Below are positions 18,557 to 28,308 of a DNA stretch of 63,589 nucleotides, piece by piece; positions within the stretch are counted from its first letter, which is position 1, and each line of letters starts with the position of its first letter. The position numbers and the translations under genes were made by a program. Source of the stretch: Anaerolineales bacterium UBA3499. Its GTDB lineage: Bacteria; Chloroflexota; Anaerolineae; Anaerolineales; UBA11657. The notes below the pieces were generated by a model that did not search any database, was not told the origin of the DNA, and worked only from the letters and a program-made list of their open reading frames with translations. Location of the stretch: NCBI GenBank assembly GCA_002377585.1, contig DFQC01000031.1:1-63589 (forward strand). Reading direction: 5' to 3'.

Positions 18557-19499
18557 AACACCAACGAGTTTTACCATTGTTATACCTACATATAACGAAG
18601 AAAGTGATATAGGTATTACGCTAGAGGCTCTATCTGCACTTGAGTATTCAAATTTTGATGTACTAGTAATAGATGATTCAACAGATCGCACTCCTGAAGT
18701 GGTTGGTAAATTTGTAGATGAGAGAATTAAGTGTGTGCGTCAAACTAGAGGGTCTGGTCGTTCCGCTGCTCGCAATCAGGGCATTCTCGTTGCCGACGGA
18801 GATGTAGTGGTGATTTTGAACGCTGATGTACATTTGCCGTACGATTTTCTTCTGAGGCTTGACAAACATTATCGACAAGGTGCTGATTATGTATTGGTAG
18901 AGAGCGAGGTAACTAACATAGACATGTTATTTCCGCGTTATATACAATCGCAACACAGATTATATTATGGTCCGGATACCAAAGTGAACATGAATTGGAC
19001 TGAAGGATTTTCATGCAGAAGATCTGCTGCTATAGCAGTGGGGTTATTTCCTGAAGGTAGAAGTGATCCACTAGTAGCCGGTGAGGATGGTTGGTTTGGG
19101 GAACTCTTGGAGAGCAATGGTTATACGCGAGTATTTGACCGGAGTATTGTTGTCAGTCATATTATGCCTACAGAAACAATTGAGTTTTTTGCACAACGTG
19201 TAGGTCGTGGGCAAGGTGTTGCCCAGATTTGGTATCAGCGCGACAATATTTCTATGATTGTATTGCTGCTCAGAACACTAAGGCAAACCAGTTTTATGTT
19301 GTCAAATCTTATGTTTTGCATTCCAATAGCACGTCAGTCATGGAGATTGTTGTGGCATTCACCCCGACAATTAAACGATTTCATACCATTCTTGGTAGCA
19401 TCTGGATTAGAAAGTTTAGCTAATGTTATTGGTATTTGGCTAGGACTAATTGAAGCTTGGCGCGACTATAAAATAGATGCGCAAGGAGACTTGGAATGA
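18525..19499 (+). CDS. Glycosyltransferase family 2
   Basis: The 324-residue protein has a GT-A core: IVIPTYNEESDIG, VLVIDDSTDRTPEV, RGSGRSAARNQGIL and VVILNADVHLPYDF, where the DXD-type motif is N-A-D. AGEDGWFGELL (about residue 189) is the catalytic-base region found in rhamnosyl- and galactofuranosyl-like GT2 enzymes. One or two hydrophobic segments near residues 250-310 may bind the membrane. ATG codons stand at 18525 and 18528. The first is given, and either fits. It overlaps the GT4 gene upstream by 32 bp and the next gene by 4 bp. Confidence 0.85.
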   Translation: MMSIQNISHSETPTSFTIVIPTYNEESDIGITLEALSALEYSNFDVLVIDDSTDRTPEVVGKFVDERIKCVRQTRGSGRSAARNQGILVADGDVVVILNADVHLPYDFLLRLDKHYRQGADYVLVESEVTNIDMLFPRYIQSQHRLYYGPDTKVNMNWTEGFSCRRSAAIAVGLFPEGRSDPLVAGEDGWFGELLESNGYTRVFDRSIVVSHIMPTETIEFFAQRVGRGQGVAQIWYQRDNISMIVLLLRTLRQTSFMLSNLMFCIPIARQSWRLLWHSPRQLNDFIPFLVASGLESLANVIGIWLGLIEAWRDYKIDAQGDLE

Positions 19500-20623
19500 G
19501 AGTTTTATATTCTAGTCATACGTACCTAGTTGGAGAAAACCAGAAAAAACTAGAATCTATAGTCAAACAAAGTGATATTGAGTTGGATGTGGTGGTGCCA
19601 CATCTATGGAAGGAACCTGTATTAGGAACTATATATCCGCACATTGATAAGGATGCGTCATATAATATTTTTCCTACTCGTATTTTGTTTCCAGGCAATG
19701 AAATGCGTTTCATGTATCTGTCTTTGGACTTGTACATGCAAAACTTTCAACCAGATGTGATTGTTGTTGAAAATGGTGTTGGAGCTCTATCTTACACTCA
19801 ATTCTTGTTGTGTAAACGCAAATTTGCGCCACAAGCTAAAATAGTATTCTTTACATGGTGGAACATACCATATCGAGCTCGTCAACCTTTTAGAGCGATC
19901 GAAAGTTTTAACATAACTGGTACTGACGGCGCTATAGTTGGCAATGTAGAGGCTAAAAATATAGTGCGAAGTCAGGGTTATGTAGGCCCTTTGACTATAT
20001 TGCCACAATTAGGTGTGGACACTGATTTGTTTGCCGGAGGTGACGGCAAGGATATTAAACGGCATCTAGGTTTGCATAAATTTGTGATTGGTTATGCCGG
20101 ACGTCTAGTTCCTGAAAAAGGGCTGAGGGTCCTAATGGATGCGTTGGACATCTTTCAAGGTCAATTCGATTTACTTATTGTGGGAAGTGGTGAGATGGAG
20201 GACGAACTACGGTTTTGGGGTTCTACTTTACCTAAAGGAAAGAATTTGCATCTACACAAGTCTGTGCCGCATGCTCAGATTCCTGAATTTATGCAAGCAA
20301 TGGATGTATTTGTACTACCTTCACTAACTACTTCACATTGGAAGGAGCAATTTGGGCATGTGTTGATTGAGGCAATGGCTTGTGAAGTTGCAGTAATTGG
20401 ATCGAATTCTGCTGAAATTCCCAATGTCATTGGTTCAAGTGGGATGGTAGTACCAGAGGGTGATTCGAACAGATTGTGTGATGCATTACAACAACTTTCT
20501 GACAATGAATCTGAGCGAATAGATTTGTCTAAAAAAGGTCGCTTGCGCGTATTAGAGAATTATACAAATGAAAAAATTGCGTCACATACCATAGAGTTTA
20601 TCGAACAGTTGCTTGGCACATGA
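19496..20623 (+). CDS. GT4-family glycosyltransferase
   Basis: The 375-residue GT-B enzyme starts in an ATGA overlap with the previous gene. Motifs include FFTWWNIPYRARQPF (about residues 120-134), LGVDTDLFAGG, VIGYAGRLVPEKGLRVLMDAL opening the donor domain, LLIVGSGEMEDEL, and E-QFGHVLI-E followed by AMACEVAVIGSNSAEIP. The cysteine-glycine pair usual after AMA is C-E here, a minor change. It overlaps the flippase gene by 4 bp. Sugar unknown. Confidence 0.87.
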   Translation: MRVLYSSHTYLVGENQKKLESIVKQSDIELDVVVPHLWKEPVLGTIYPHIDKDASYNIFPTRILFPGNEMRFMYLSLDLYMQNFQPDVIVVENGVGALSYTQFLLCKRKFAPQAKIVFFTWWNIPYRARQPFRAIESFNITGTDGAIVGNVEAKNIVRSQGYVGPLTILPQLGVDTDLFAGGDGKDIKRHLGLHKFVIGYAGRLVPEKGLRVLMDALDIFQGQFDLLIVGSGEMEDELRFWGSTLPKGKNLHLHKSVPHAQIPEFMQAMDVFVLPSLTTSHWKEQFGHVLIEAMACEVAVIGSNSAEIPNVIGSSGMVVPEGDSNRLCDALQQLSDNESERIDLSKKGRLRVLENYTNEKIASHTIEFIEQLLGT

Positions 20624-22158
20624 GATTGGATTCTTCTTCAATTGATGCAGTGGATGATAATCTAAGCGGGAGCGCAGTGATTAGCACCCTGTGGTCAGGT
20701 GCATCTCATTATTGGCTCTTTGTTCTAGGTATAGTAAAAACAGTCATATTGGCCAGGTTGGTTCCCCCTGAGTATTTTGGTATGGTTGCCATTGGCCAGG
20801 CATGGGTGACTTATTTTAGCGTATTTAGGTTTGATTTTCGAACTGTAGTAGTGACTTGGAAAGATGAGTCATCGCGAACCCTGTCTGTACAGTTTTGGTT
20901 GGACAATTTGTTGTCGTGGAGTGGATTAGGTTTGGCAGCTGTATGTTATTGGGTAGCACCAAACGTATTGTTTTTAGTTGGTGAGGTGCCTAATCATTGG
21001 TCACAAAATGTGTGGTTAGCAGTATTTCTATTGTTGATTTTGATTGGGTTTGAGAGCTTGACTTCTACACCCCGATATTTGATAGAGAGGCGATTGCGCC
21101 ATGATATTCTAGCGCGTTTAACTATTTTGCATGGTGTTATCGGATTGATTACTTCAATTGTTTTGGCATGGCAAGGATATTACCTAGCAGCAATTCTTGT
21201 GGATGTAGCCATACCTGTGGTTGTCATTGGATTAGGGGCGGTTTTCGTGACTCGTTGGTATCCCAGATTTGTTTGGGATACATCACTTGCCCGGAAACTT
21301 ATGGAATTTGGATTCACGATTTGGACAACTGGATTGCTTGGCAAAATCGTTTTTCAAATTGATGATTGGCTTGTAGGGACAATTAGTCAGACACGTAGCA
21401 AAGTTTGGATGTCCTCTGGAATATTGCCAGAGTCATTTTACTCTCGCGCCTATTCTGCTGGCAAAATGCCCATGGACGTTTTTGCTGGCATGATAGGCCA
21501 GATTGCGCTTCCACTATATTCACGAAGCGCTGCTAGAGATACGAACACTCTAAGGACTGTCTATAAAAACTTGACATGGCTTCTAACAAATATCATTTTC
21601 TTGTCAGGTCTTTTTGCTTTGACTGCTACTGAAGAAGTGGTCACAATAGTTTTGGGTCCGCGTTGGTTGGACACTGTGCCTCTGTTTCGTCTCATGTCAG
21701 GGTTTATCTTGCTTCGTCCACTATATCAGAATGCATGTCAGCTGCTGCTTGCGTTGCGAAAGGAGAAGCGTATGCGCATCACAGTAGCTTACCAGGCTAT
21801 TTTCTTGCTTGTGGTATGTCCTGGCGCAGTCTTTTTATGGGGTGCTGCTGGAGCGGCTGTTGCAGTTAGTATAATGACGGTTATAGGTTTATGGATAGCT
21901 GATCGGTATGTTAGTCAGGAGCTAGGGTGGTCAACATTAGACATTTATAAAATTCCTGCGCTGACATGTGTGGTCGCCTATGGTATGCTGCAGATATTAT
22001 TACCTTGGTTGCCTAGTATGATCTGGGTGAGTGCTCTAATTAAAGGTGGTATATGTTTGATATTGTTTGCTATAGCAATATTGCTTTTTGAGCGTGACAG
22101 ACTAATAACCGTATGGAACACAGTTCTTAGTGCTGTGAATGATCAAAGGAAAAGATAA
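20620..22158 (+). CDS. Wzx-like polysaccharide flippase (MOP superfamily)
   Basis: The 512-residue protein has about twelve to fourteen hydrophobic segments. Its opening, with a short polar N-terminus followed by SHYWLFVLGIVKTVILARLVPPEYFGM, is the signature of the WzxC/Polysacc_synt_3 branch of the MOP superfamily. An early arginine-rich stretch (YLIERRLRHDILARL) is also usual in that branch. These proteins flip undecaprenyl-diphosphate-linked glycan units to the outer face. It is the only exporter-like gene seen in the window, so it is the likely route for the product of the cluster. It overlaps genes on both sides by 1 to 4 bp. Confidence 0.85.
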   Translation: MRLDSSSIDAVDDNLSGSAVISTLWSGASHYWLFVLGIVKTVILARLVPPEYFGMVAIGQAWVTYFSVFRFDFRTVVVTWKDESSRTLSVQFWLDNLLSWSGLGLAAVCYWVAPNVLFLVGEVPNHWSQNVWLAVFLLLILIGFESLTSTPRYLIERRLRHDILARLTILHGVIGLITSIVLAWQGYYLAAILVDVAIPVVVIGLGAVFVTRWYPRFVWDTSLARKLMEFGFTIWTTGLLGKIVFQIDDWLVGTISQTRSKVWMSSGILPESFYSRAYSAGKMPMDVFAGMIGQIALPLYSRSAARDTNTLRTVYKNLTWLLTNIIFLSGLFALTATEEVVTIVLGPRWLDTVPLFRLMSGFILLRPLYQNACQLLLALRKEKRMRITVAYQAIFLLVVCPGAVFLWGAAGAAVAVSIMTVIGLWIADRYVSQELGWSTLDIYKIPALTCVVAYGMLQILLPWLPSMIWVSALIKGGICLILFAIAILLFERDRLITVWNTVLSAVNDQRKR

Positions 22159-22955
22159 TGTATAGAGACGTAAGATTATGGTTGCAACGCGCTACAGAAT
22201 GTAGAAATCCATTGATTCTGGCTCAAGCATTTAATTATGACCAAAATCGTTTGGCAATGCTACAAGACTGTGTAGCTCTACCGTCGCAAGATAGCAAGAA
22301 ATTGCTTATGGAGATTGAAGAAGATACGGATTTTCTTGGAGATGTGCAGAGCAAATTAAGCAAATATACTCAATATTCACCTCGAGCAGTGGATTTTATG
22401 TTATTTGGTCATTCCGGATCTGTATTTTTTAATGAAGTGACACTATATGTTATCGTGCGAGCATTCAAGCCTAATATAATGGTTGAAACGGGAGGTACAC
22501 CGGGAAAGTCTACAGCATTCGTACTACGGGCTATGGAGCGCAACCAATGTGGTCACCTATATACTATTGACCTTCCTCCTGGAAAAGTCAATAGTATACA
22601 ACTTAACACAATTGAAAGTTATCATGAATTTATGCCCTCAGGTGCTTTGTCGGGATGGGCAGTTCCGGAATATTTGCGTGAACGACATACTCAATTGATT
22701 GGTACTTCTCGTGAGCATTTACCTTCTCTTCTAGAACAAGTGAGTGATATTGATGTTTTTCTTCATGATAGTGATCACAGTTATGAAAATATGACTTGGG
22801 AGTTTGAGACGGCATATTCAGCACTTGGTAAAGAAGGACTGCTTCTGTCAGATGATGTTCTCGCGAATGATGCTTTCTCAGATTTTTGTATTAGTAAAGG
22901 ACTTGCTTTCAGAAATGTCTATAATCTAGGAGCTGCTCGCTTAAATACATGCTAA
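22158..22955 (+). CDS. Class I SAM-dependent methyltransferase / CmcI-like
   Basis: The 265-residue protein carries NIMVETGGTPGKSTAFVLRAM (about residues 106-126) as SAM-binding motif I with a slightly altered glycine pattern. HLYTIDLPPGK follows, then VFLHDSDHSYENMTWEF (about 198-214), typical of the Methyltransf_24/CmcI-like group. The N-terminal 95 residues are helical and probably an acceptor or dimer region. It begins on the last base of the flippase stop and overlaps the acyltransferase by 7 bp, so it is part of the same operon. A glycan O-methyltransferase is the best guess. Confidence 0.68.
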   Translation: MYRDVRLWLQRATECRNPLILAQAFNYDQNRLAMLQDCVALPSQDSKKLLMEIEEDTDFLGDVQSKLSKYTQYSPRAVDFMLFGHSGSVFFNEVTLYVIVRAFKPNIMVETGGTPGKSTAFVLRAMERNQCGHLYTIDLPPGKVNSIQLNTIESYHEFMPSGALSGWAVPEYLRERHTQLIGTSREHLPSLLEQVSDIDVFLHDSDHSYENMTWEFETAYSALGKEGLLLSDDVLANDAFSDFCISKGLAFRNVYNLGAARLNTC

Positions 22956-23500
22956 AGAAAATACGTAGTTGGTTAAACATTACATTTGGTATACCTATCG
23001 TAGGTTTCCTACGAACTTGGATATTGAATGTGATTATTGGCAATGTGCCTTGGGCTGCGGTTCGGAATTTATATTACAGACGGGTTTGTAGGATCAGTAT
23101 TGGTAACAATACGGAGATTTGGTCAGGTGTGCGTTTTGCTGGTGGAGCTATGGACAAGATTATTATTGGTGATCAGTGTACGATTCCACACTACACGTTT
23201 TTTGTTGCTGGAGATAGTATAGTCATAGGGAATAATGTTGTATTTGGTCATGGGGTTGAATTATATACTTCTGATCATGATCCAGATGATCCATATTTTG
23301 CTCGACGGGATGCACCTATAAAAATACATGACAATGTGTGGATAGGCTCCAGTGCCATAATACTGAAGGGCGTTACCATTGGTGAAGGAGCAGTAGTAGC
23401 AGCTGGTTCAGTAGTCACTCGTGATGTGGAGGCTTTTAATATTGTAGGTGGTAATCCCGCCAAGTTGATTAGAGAGCGTGGTACTCGCACGTTCAAATAA
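22949..23500 (+). CDS. Left-handed beta-helix (hexapeptide) acyltransferase
   Basis: The 183-residue protein shows imperfect hexapeptide repeats from about residue 45: ISIGNNTEI, IIIGDQCTI, IVIGNNVVFG, then IWIGSSAIILKGVTIGEGAVVAAGSVVT. NVVFGHGVELYTSDHDPDD holds the histidine and Asp used in sugar O-acetyltransferases of the maltose/galactoside acetyltransferase group. The end NPAKLIRER is the standard C-cap of the family. It likely acetylates a glycan hydroxyl or amino group using acetyl-CoA in the cytoplasm. A hydrophobic N-terminus (residues 12-35) may attach it to the membrane. Confidence 0.85.
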   Translation: MLKKIRSWLNITFGIPIVGFLRTWILNVIIGNVPWAAVRNLYYRRVCRISIGNNTEIWSGVRFAGGAMDKIIIGDQCTIPHYTFFVAGDSIVIGNNVVFGHGVELYTSDHDPDDPYFARRDAPIKIHDNVWIGSSAIILKGVTIGEGAVVAAGSVVTRDVEAFNIVGGNPAKLIRERGTRTFK

Positions 23501-23541
23501 TTCCTCGTATGAAATAGTATTGTCCGAAAACTGTTTTTATT

Positions 23542-24774
23542 GTGTATACATTGTTCCAATCAACCAAGAAAATATTGTTAAATATTATTAGTTCGAGGCA
23601 TAATTCGAGCGCTTCACGAGCAATTTACTCAGTCTTGGCTTTACTTCGAATGGCGATTGTAGGTCTACTTATAGTTGGATTTCCTCAATTAGAATCTCAT
23701 GATGGATGGTATTTCCATCATGGTGGCGACCAGAATTATTATTTTGATTTTGGATTAGTTCTAGCAGAAGGAACATTTGAGCAATATTTCTCGGTCAATC
23801 TTGGTTTACCAGCAATTATGGCCATACTCATTAGATTATTCGGATTTTCGACTTTCTCAGATTTGTTGCCTCATATTGTACTTTTGCATGGGTTTTTGTT
23901 TGGTGGTATATCAGTCATAGTTATAGGCAAGCTGACTGCTCGACTTTTACATAGTGAAGATAGCGGCTATATTGCGGCTTTGATGTGGGCAATAATGCCT
24001 TGGTTAATTTGGTTATTGATTGCGCCACATCCACAGGCATCTTGGATGCGAATGCCTTATGTGCCTGGAGTGGCATGGTTGCAAGGAGTACCTGATGGTC
24101 CTGGAGTGTTTTTTGCGCTGATAACAATATATTTTTTGGTTCAGTATATTGAATCTTCCGACATAAAATGGGTGATTCTAAGCGCTATTGCCACTGGCAT
24201 CATGCTGATGTTCAGAGTGCATTTTGTCACGATTGTTTTCTTATCGTTATTGGCAATTGGAATGAAGCGTAGGTGGTGGGATTTGCTTTTGTTCCCAACT
24301 GTAGCTGCCAGTGTATATCTCCCTCAAGTGTTGTATAACAGACTTGCTTCTCTCAATATAGGTACTCCTGGCTACAACCCATGGCTACCCGGCTACCTAT
24401 ATTTCGGTGTAATAGATGTAATGGCTGAAACAGCTTATTATTATGATAATAGTGTATTTAACATGGTTTCATTTGATCACTTCATCAATACTATACAGAT
24501 ACTTCTAACAAGCAATTTCATCTTGCTTGTCGGATTAGTGTTCATATTTGTTTTCTACGTATGGGGATTCTATAGGACTGGTCAAATACTGGGTTGGGTG
24601 CGATCGACAATTATGTTTGGGGCACCTCCTGCCGCAATAGGAGTCTTATCATTCTCGTCCATTCTGGTTGAAAATGCATACCGTTTTACCTTACCTTCTA
24701 TTCCATTCTTTGTAGTGCTAGTGTCGTGGGGTATCACTGTTTTAGCAAGACGCAATGCTAGGAACATCACTTAG
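23542..24774 (+). CDS. GT39-like membrane glycosyltransferase (GT-C)
   Basis: The 410-residue hydrophobic protein has about nine to ten membrane segments. The first outer loop contains WYFHHGGDQNYYFDFGLVLAEG (about residues 56-77), with the Asp position typical of PMT-like GT-C enzymes. It is shorter than its paralogues in the window and lacks a large soluble C-terminal domain. GTG at 23542 is the start of the open frame. It lies 41 bp after the acyltransferase and is followed by a 171-bp gap without a clear gene or promoter. It may use a polyprenyl-phosphate sugar outside the membrane. Confidence 0.72.
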   Translation: MYTLFQSTKKILLNIISSRHNSSASRAIYSVLALLRMAIVGLLIVGFPQLESHDGWYFHHGGDQNYYFDFGLVLAEGTFEQYFSVNLGLPAIMAILIRLFGFSTFSDLLPHIVLLHGFLFGGISVIVIGKLTARLLHSEDSGYIAALMWAIMPWLIWLLIAPHPQASWMRMPYVPGVAWLQGVPDGPGVFFALITIYFLVQYIESSDIKWVILSAIATGIMLMFRVHFVTIVFLSLLAIGMKRRWWDLLLFPTVAASVYLPQVLYNRLASLNIGTPGYNPWLPGYLYFGVIDVMAETAYYYDNSVFNMVSFDHFINTIQILLTSNFILLVGLVFIFVFYVWGFYRTGQILGWVRSTIMFGAPPAAIGVLSFSSILVENAYRFTLPSIPFFVVLVSWGITVLARRNARNIT

Positions 24775-24945
24775 ACACATGTTTATTGGTGGTAGGACAA
24801 ATTATATAGAGAGATACTTGTATCAATTCTGTCGGTACTGATGTATGGTGCATCATTCAGGTTGGAACAAAATCATCTTGATATGTGTATTGTGTGTGAT
24901 GAACAGGATTCAGGGTGAGTCTTTATTAGTATACGTCAAAATATA
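24775..24945. other. Intergenic region without clear signals
   Basis: This 171-bp AT-rich gap separates the GT-C gene from the GT4 gene that starts the heparinase-carbamoyltransferase section. I see no convincing -35/-10 pair, hairpin or small coding region. It may still hold an internal promoter, because it is one of the largest gaps in the first 43 kb. Confidence 0.4.
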
Positions 24946-26160
24946 ATGAAAAGAATTTTGTATATACACCATGGTGGCGAAATAGGTGGTGCTCCATTAA
25001 GCTTACTGTTTTTGTTAGAACAACTTGACCGTGAGCGTTATGAACCTGTACTGCTGTTTCTTGCTGATGGGGCAGCTGTGGACGTTTTTCGTTCGAAAGG
25101 TTATGAATGTCATTTAGCTTGTGATATTAATGATTTTAGTCAGACTGAATTGGTGTGGTATGGGAATAGTTTGTTATGGCAACTTCCTGGAAAAATACTC
25201 AGTTTTGCTTCTTCTGTCAGAGCTACTCACAATTATTTGAGACATTTGAAGCCTGATCTAGTTCATTTAAATTCGTCTACCTTAGCTGCTTCTGCTCAAG
25301 CTTCTCACGAAGCAGATATACCAGTAGTGTGGCATATTCGTGAGCCATTATCTCGAGGATATTTTGGTTTTCGCAGGAAATGGCTTCGTCAAAGAATTGA
25401 CCGACATGCTGATCGTGTGATATCTATCTCTGACTATGATGCATCCCAATTGATGTCCTCTGATCGAGTTAGAGTAATACATAATTTTGTAGATTTTTCT
25501 GTTTACAATCGTAATATTGATGTTGAGACATCTCGTGAGCTTTACAATCTTGAGTCTACCAAGAATGTTGTCACTATGTTAGGTGGTTGTTCTAAACCTA
25601 AAGGTACACTACAGTTTGTGAGTGCTTTACCATTTGTACTAGATAGAAAACCAAACACTTGCTTTTTGATAGCAGGTCCTAACCCACTTGTAACTTCCAA
25701 AACTCCTTTGACTAAGTTTATTGGACGTATGTTGCTTTTGGACGCCTACGATTACAAAGTGATGAAGGTTGCGGAAAAGTTTATAGAGTCAGATCATCTA
25801 CGATTGTTAGGTGTGAGACGTGATGTGGCTCAATTGATCGCAGCTACCGACATACTAGTGTTTCCTTCTACAGTACCGCATTTTGCTCGTCCTGTAATTG
25901 AAGCTAGTGCTATGTCCAAACCAGTAATTGCTTCGGATATTGGTGGTCCGCGAGAACTGGTCGTACATGATGAAACAGGTTTATTAATACCACCGGATGA
26001 TCCCGAAAAACTTGCAGAAGCTATTGTTTCTCTGCTAGACGATTCTGAATTGATGATCCAAATGGGTGAGAAGGGCTATCGTAGAGCTACCAACAAATTT
26101 GACGCGCAAGTAAATTCTGAGCGTACATTTGCAGTCTATGATGAATTGTTGCTGACATGA
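24946..26160 (+). CDS. GT4-family glycosyltransferase
   Basis: The 404-residue GT-B enzyme opens ILYIHHGGEIGGAPLSLLFLLEQL, the glycine loop of GT4 enzymes. VWHIREPLSRGYFG (about residue 128) and VTMLGGCSKPKGTLQFVSAL at the start of the donor domain follow. The donor motif is weak: the position usually held by the first Glu falls in PHFARPVI, while the second Glu is present (IEASAMSKPVIASDIGGPREL). It follows a 171-bp gap, so a promoter is possible, but none is convincing. It overlaps the heparinase-like gene by 4 bp. Confidence 0.83.
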   Translation: MKRILYIHHGGEIGGAPLSLLFLLEQLDRERYEPVLLFLADGAAVDVFRSKGYECHLACDINDFSQTELVWYGNSLLWQLPGKILSFASSVRATHNYLRHLKPDLVHLNSSTLAASAQASHEADIPVVWHIREPLSRGYFGFRRKWLRQRIDRHADRVISISDYDASQLMSSDRVRVIHNFVDFSVYNRNIDVETSRELYNLESTKNVVTMLGGCSKPKGTLQFVSALPFVLDRKPNTCFLIAGPNPLVTSKTPLTKFIGRMLLLDAYDYKVMKVAEKFIESDHLRLLGVRRDVAQLIAATDILVFPSTVPHFARPVIEASAMSKPVIASDIGGPRELVVHDETGLLIPPDDPEKLAEAIVSLLDDSELMIQMGEKGYRRATNKFDAQVNSERTFAVYDELLLT

Positions 26161-28301
26161 ATATTTTTGAACGTGGCAATCTTTTATTATCACGGATGCT
26201 TGCGGTACCTTTGACCTGTTATCCACGTGTAGTGAAGCATGTTATCAGACGGAATTGGCACTCATTAACTGCATCTAGAACGATCAAAACAATTGATGAC
26301 ACCGAGTTGTTCAATGACTTCAATGTAGCAAATGTAAAAGAATTGATTGATAGATTTTCATCGCGAGAATATCCACGGTTTTTCTTTATGGATGGTCCGA
26401 CAAAAAGGGCGGATTTTGTATCAAAGCAATCCCCTGAACTACTATATCGTGTTAAAAATGCTAGTGATCAAACAGTTGCCCATCGTTTTGATGTGCTTGG
26501 GTCTGGATTGGTTGATTTAGAAGCTAAGATACCTTGGCGCAAAGATTTCAAGTCAGGGCATGAGTGGCCCAAACTGCATTTTACCAAATTGAATTTGGTT
26601 GATTTAGAAGCTGGCTTTGATGTGAAAGTCCCTTGGGAAATGAGTCGATTCCACCATTTAGTTACACTTGGGCAAGGATATGCTCTTACAAGGGATGAGA
26701 CATATGCTTCTGAATTTGTTTCTCAAATGCGTGACTGGTGGTCTGATAATCCTTATGAATTTGGCCCTAATTGGGCAAATGCTATGGAGGTTGCTATTAG
26801 GTCTGTTAACTGGATTTGGGCTTATGAGTTAATGTGTGGATCATCTGTATTAGAAGGACAATTTGTTTTAGATTACATTAGAAGCTTGTGTGAACATGGC
26901 AGATACATTATGCGTTACTTGGAATCAGGATGGCCTGGTTCTAATCATTATATTGCTAATCTATGTGGGTTAGTTTGGCTTGGTATTTACTTGCATCCGT
27001 ACTCAGAATCTGTTGCCTGGTTGGATTTCGGGTTAGACAAGTTGTCAGAGGAATTGCAGAATCAAGTTAACGATGATGGTTCGAGTTATGAAGCATCAAC
27101 TAGTTATCATATATTAGTTACTGAGATGGTTTTTTGGACATATGCTTACTGTAGAATGAATGATGTAGTAGTGCCCACAGCAGTGGTTGATAGACTTGTT
27201 GGAATGTTAGATGTGACTTGTAGCTTGCTGAGGCCAGATGGTGAAATTCCACTTATTGGGGATTGTGACTCGGGTCGCTGGATATCTTTAGAGTCGGATA
27301 AAGAGGCTTTGCGTACTTATCAAGATGCGCGAGGACTTCTCATAGCAGGTGCGGTTGTATTTGGAAGGCAAGACTGGTGTGCAATTGCCAACTATCCACA
27401 ACATGATTTGAGAAGACATGAATCCGCCTTGTGGGCATTTGGTGAAGAGTCAGTTAATGTTACAAGTGGGTTGCAAGCATCCGATTTTGATTCTCTATCA
27501 CTTCCCGATGCTGGTTGGTATGTAATCCGTGCTGATGAAAACTATATGGTTATACAGGCTGGTGAGAATGGAAGTGAGGGATGGGGTACTCATGCGCACA
27601 ATGACCTATTGAGCTTCGAATTGTTAGTCGGTCAGCGAGCTTTCATAATTGATCCAGGATCTTACGTATATACAGGCAATTATCGGGCTCGCAATATGTA
27701 TCGTGGAACTGCTGCGCACAATACCGTACAGATAGATAGACATCAGACTAATAGGATTCCTGAGAAAGATATGTTTCGCATGAACAATGATGCTAGTGTC
27801 ACAATCCATGAATGGGGTTCTGATGGTAACCGGACATGGTTTGATGCAGAGTATGTCAGCCCAGTATCTGTAGCAAAAAAACTATATCATAGACGCAGAT
27901 TTGAATATTTTCATGATTTAGATTATTGGGTCATTTCTGATAGTGCAGGTTATTTAGGTGATGATCAAGAGAAATTATCCAATATTACTATGTATTTTCA
28001 CTTTACCAATTTATGTATTGAGTTGGATGGTCTTGTAGCAAAGACATGTTTCCCGGATGGTCCAAATCTTGCTGTTTTACCTTTATACGATAATGTTGTA
28101 GGTGATAGTCATACAGGAATTGATGCGATAATAAATACTGGTTGGGTGTCGTCTCGGTATGGTGTACAAGAAAAAGGTCCTATTCTACAATACTCTATGT
28201 TGTCAAATAGACAAAATGTAATCAAGACTATCTTATTACCATTTTATGATAGATTAGAGTTTGATTCGCGATGTGGTGAGGTTTTGCAGTTGCAAAGGTG
28301 A
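26157..28301 (+). CDS. Heparinase II/III-like (alginate lyase family) protein
   Basis: The 714-residue protein has the two-part layout of this polysaccharide lyase-like family. An alpha/alpha toroid spans about residues 100-400 (GPNWANAMEVAIRSVNWIWAYEL, SGWPGSNHYIANLCGLVWLG). A beta-sandwich follows (NGSEGWGTHAHNDLLSFELLV, YVYTGNYRARNMYRGTAAHNTVQID). The Tyr and His residues in NHYIAN and HAHND are the expected catalytic positions. No signal peptide is seen. Homologues are common in exopolysaccharide clusters beside two-domain oxidoreductases, as here, where they may edit uronic-acid glycans or act as C5-epimerase-like enzymes. Start ATG overlaps the previous stop by 4 bp. Confidence 0.82.
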   Translation: MNIFERGNLLLSRMLAVPLTCYPRVVKHVIRRNWHSLTASRTIKTIDDTELFNDFNVANVKELIDRFSSREYPRFFFMDGPTKRADFVSKQSPELLYRVKNASDQTVAHRFDVLGSGLVDLEAKIPWRKDFKSGHEWPKLHFTKLNLVDLEAGFDVKVPWEMSRFHHLVTLGQGYALTRDETYASEFVSQMRDWWSDNPYEFGPNWANAMEVAIRSVNWIWAYELMCGSSVLEGQFVLDYIRSLCEHGRYIMRYLESGWPGSNHYIANLCGLVWLGIYLHPYSESVAWLDFGLDKLSEELQNQVNDDGSSYEASTSYHILVTEMVFWTYAYCRMNDVVVPTAVVDRLVGMLDVTCSLLRPDGEIPLIGDCDSGRWISLESDKEALRTYQDARGLLIAGAVVFGRQDWCAIANYPQHDLRRHESALWAFGEESVNVTSGLQASDFDSLSLPDAGWYVIRADENYMVIQAGENGSEGWGTHAHNDLLSFELLVGQRAFIIDPGSYVYTGNYRARNMYRGTAAHNTVQIDRHQTNRIPEKDMFRMNNDASVTIHEWGSDGNRTWFDAEYVSPVSVAKKLYHRRRFEYFHDLDYWVISDSAGYLGDDQEKLSNITMYFHFTNLCIELDGLVAKTCFPDGPNLAVLPLYDNVVGDSHTGIDAIINTGWVSSRYGVQEKGPILQYSMLSNRQNVIKTILLPFYDRLEFDSRCGEVLQLQR

Positions 28302-28308
28302 TAATTTA

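Noticed and set aside
26157..28301. Secreted polysaccharide lyase
   Set aside because: The fold fits heparinase II/III, but I see no signal peptide, so a secreted degradative role is not supported.
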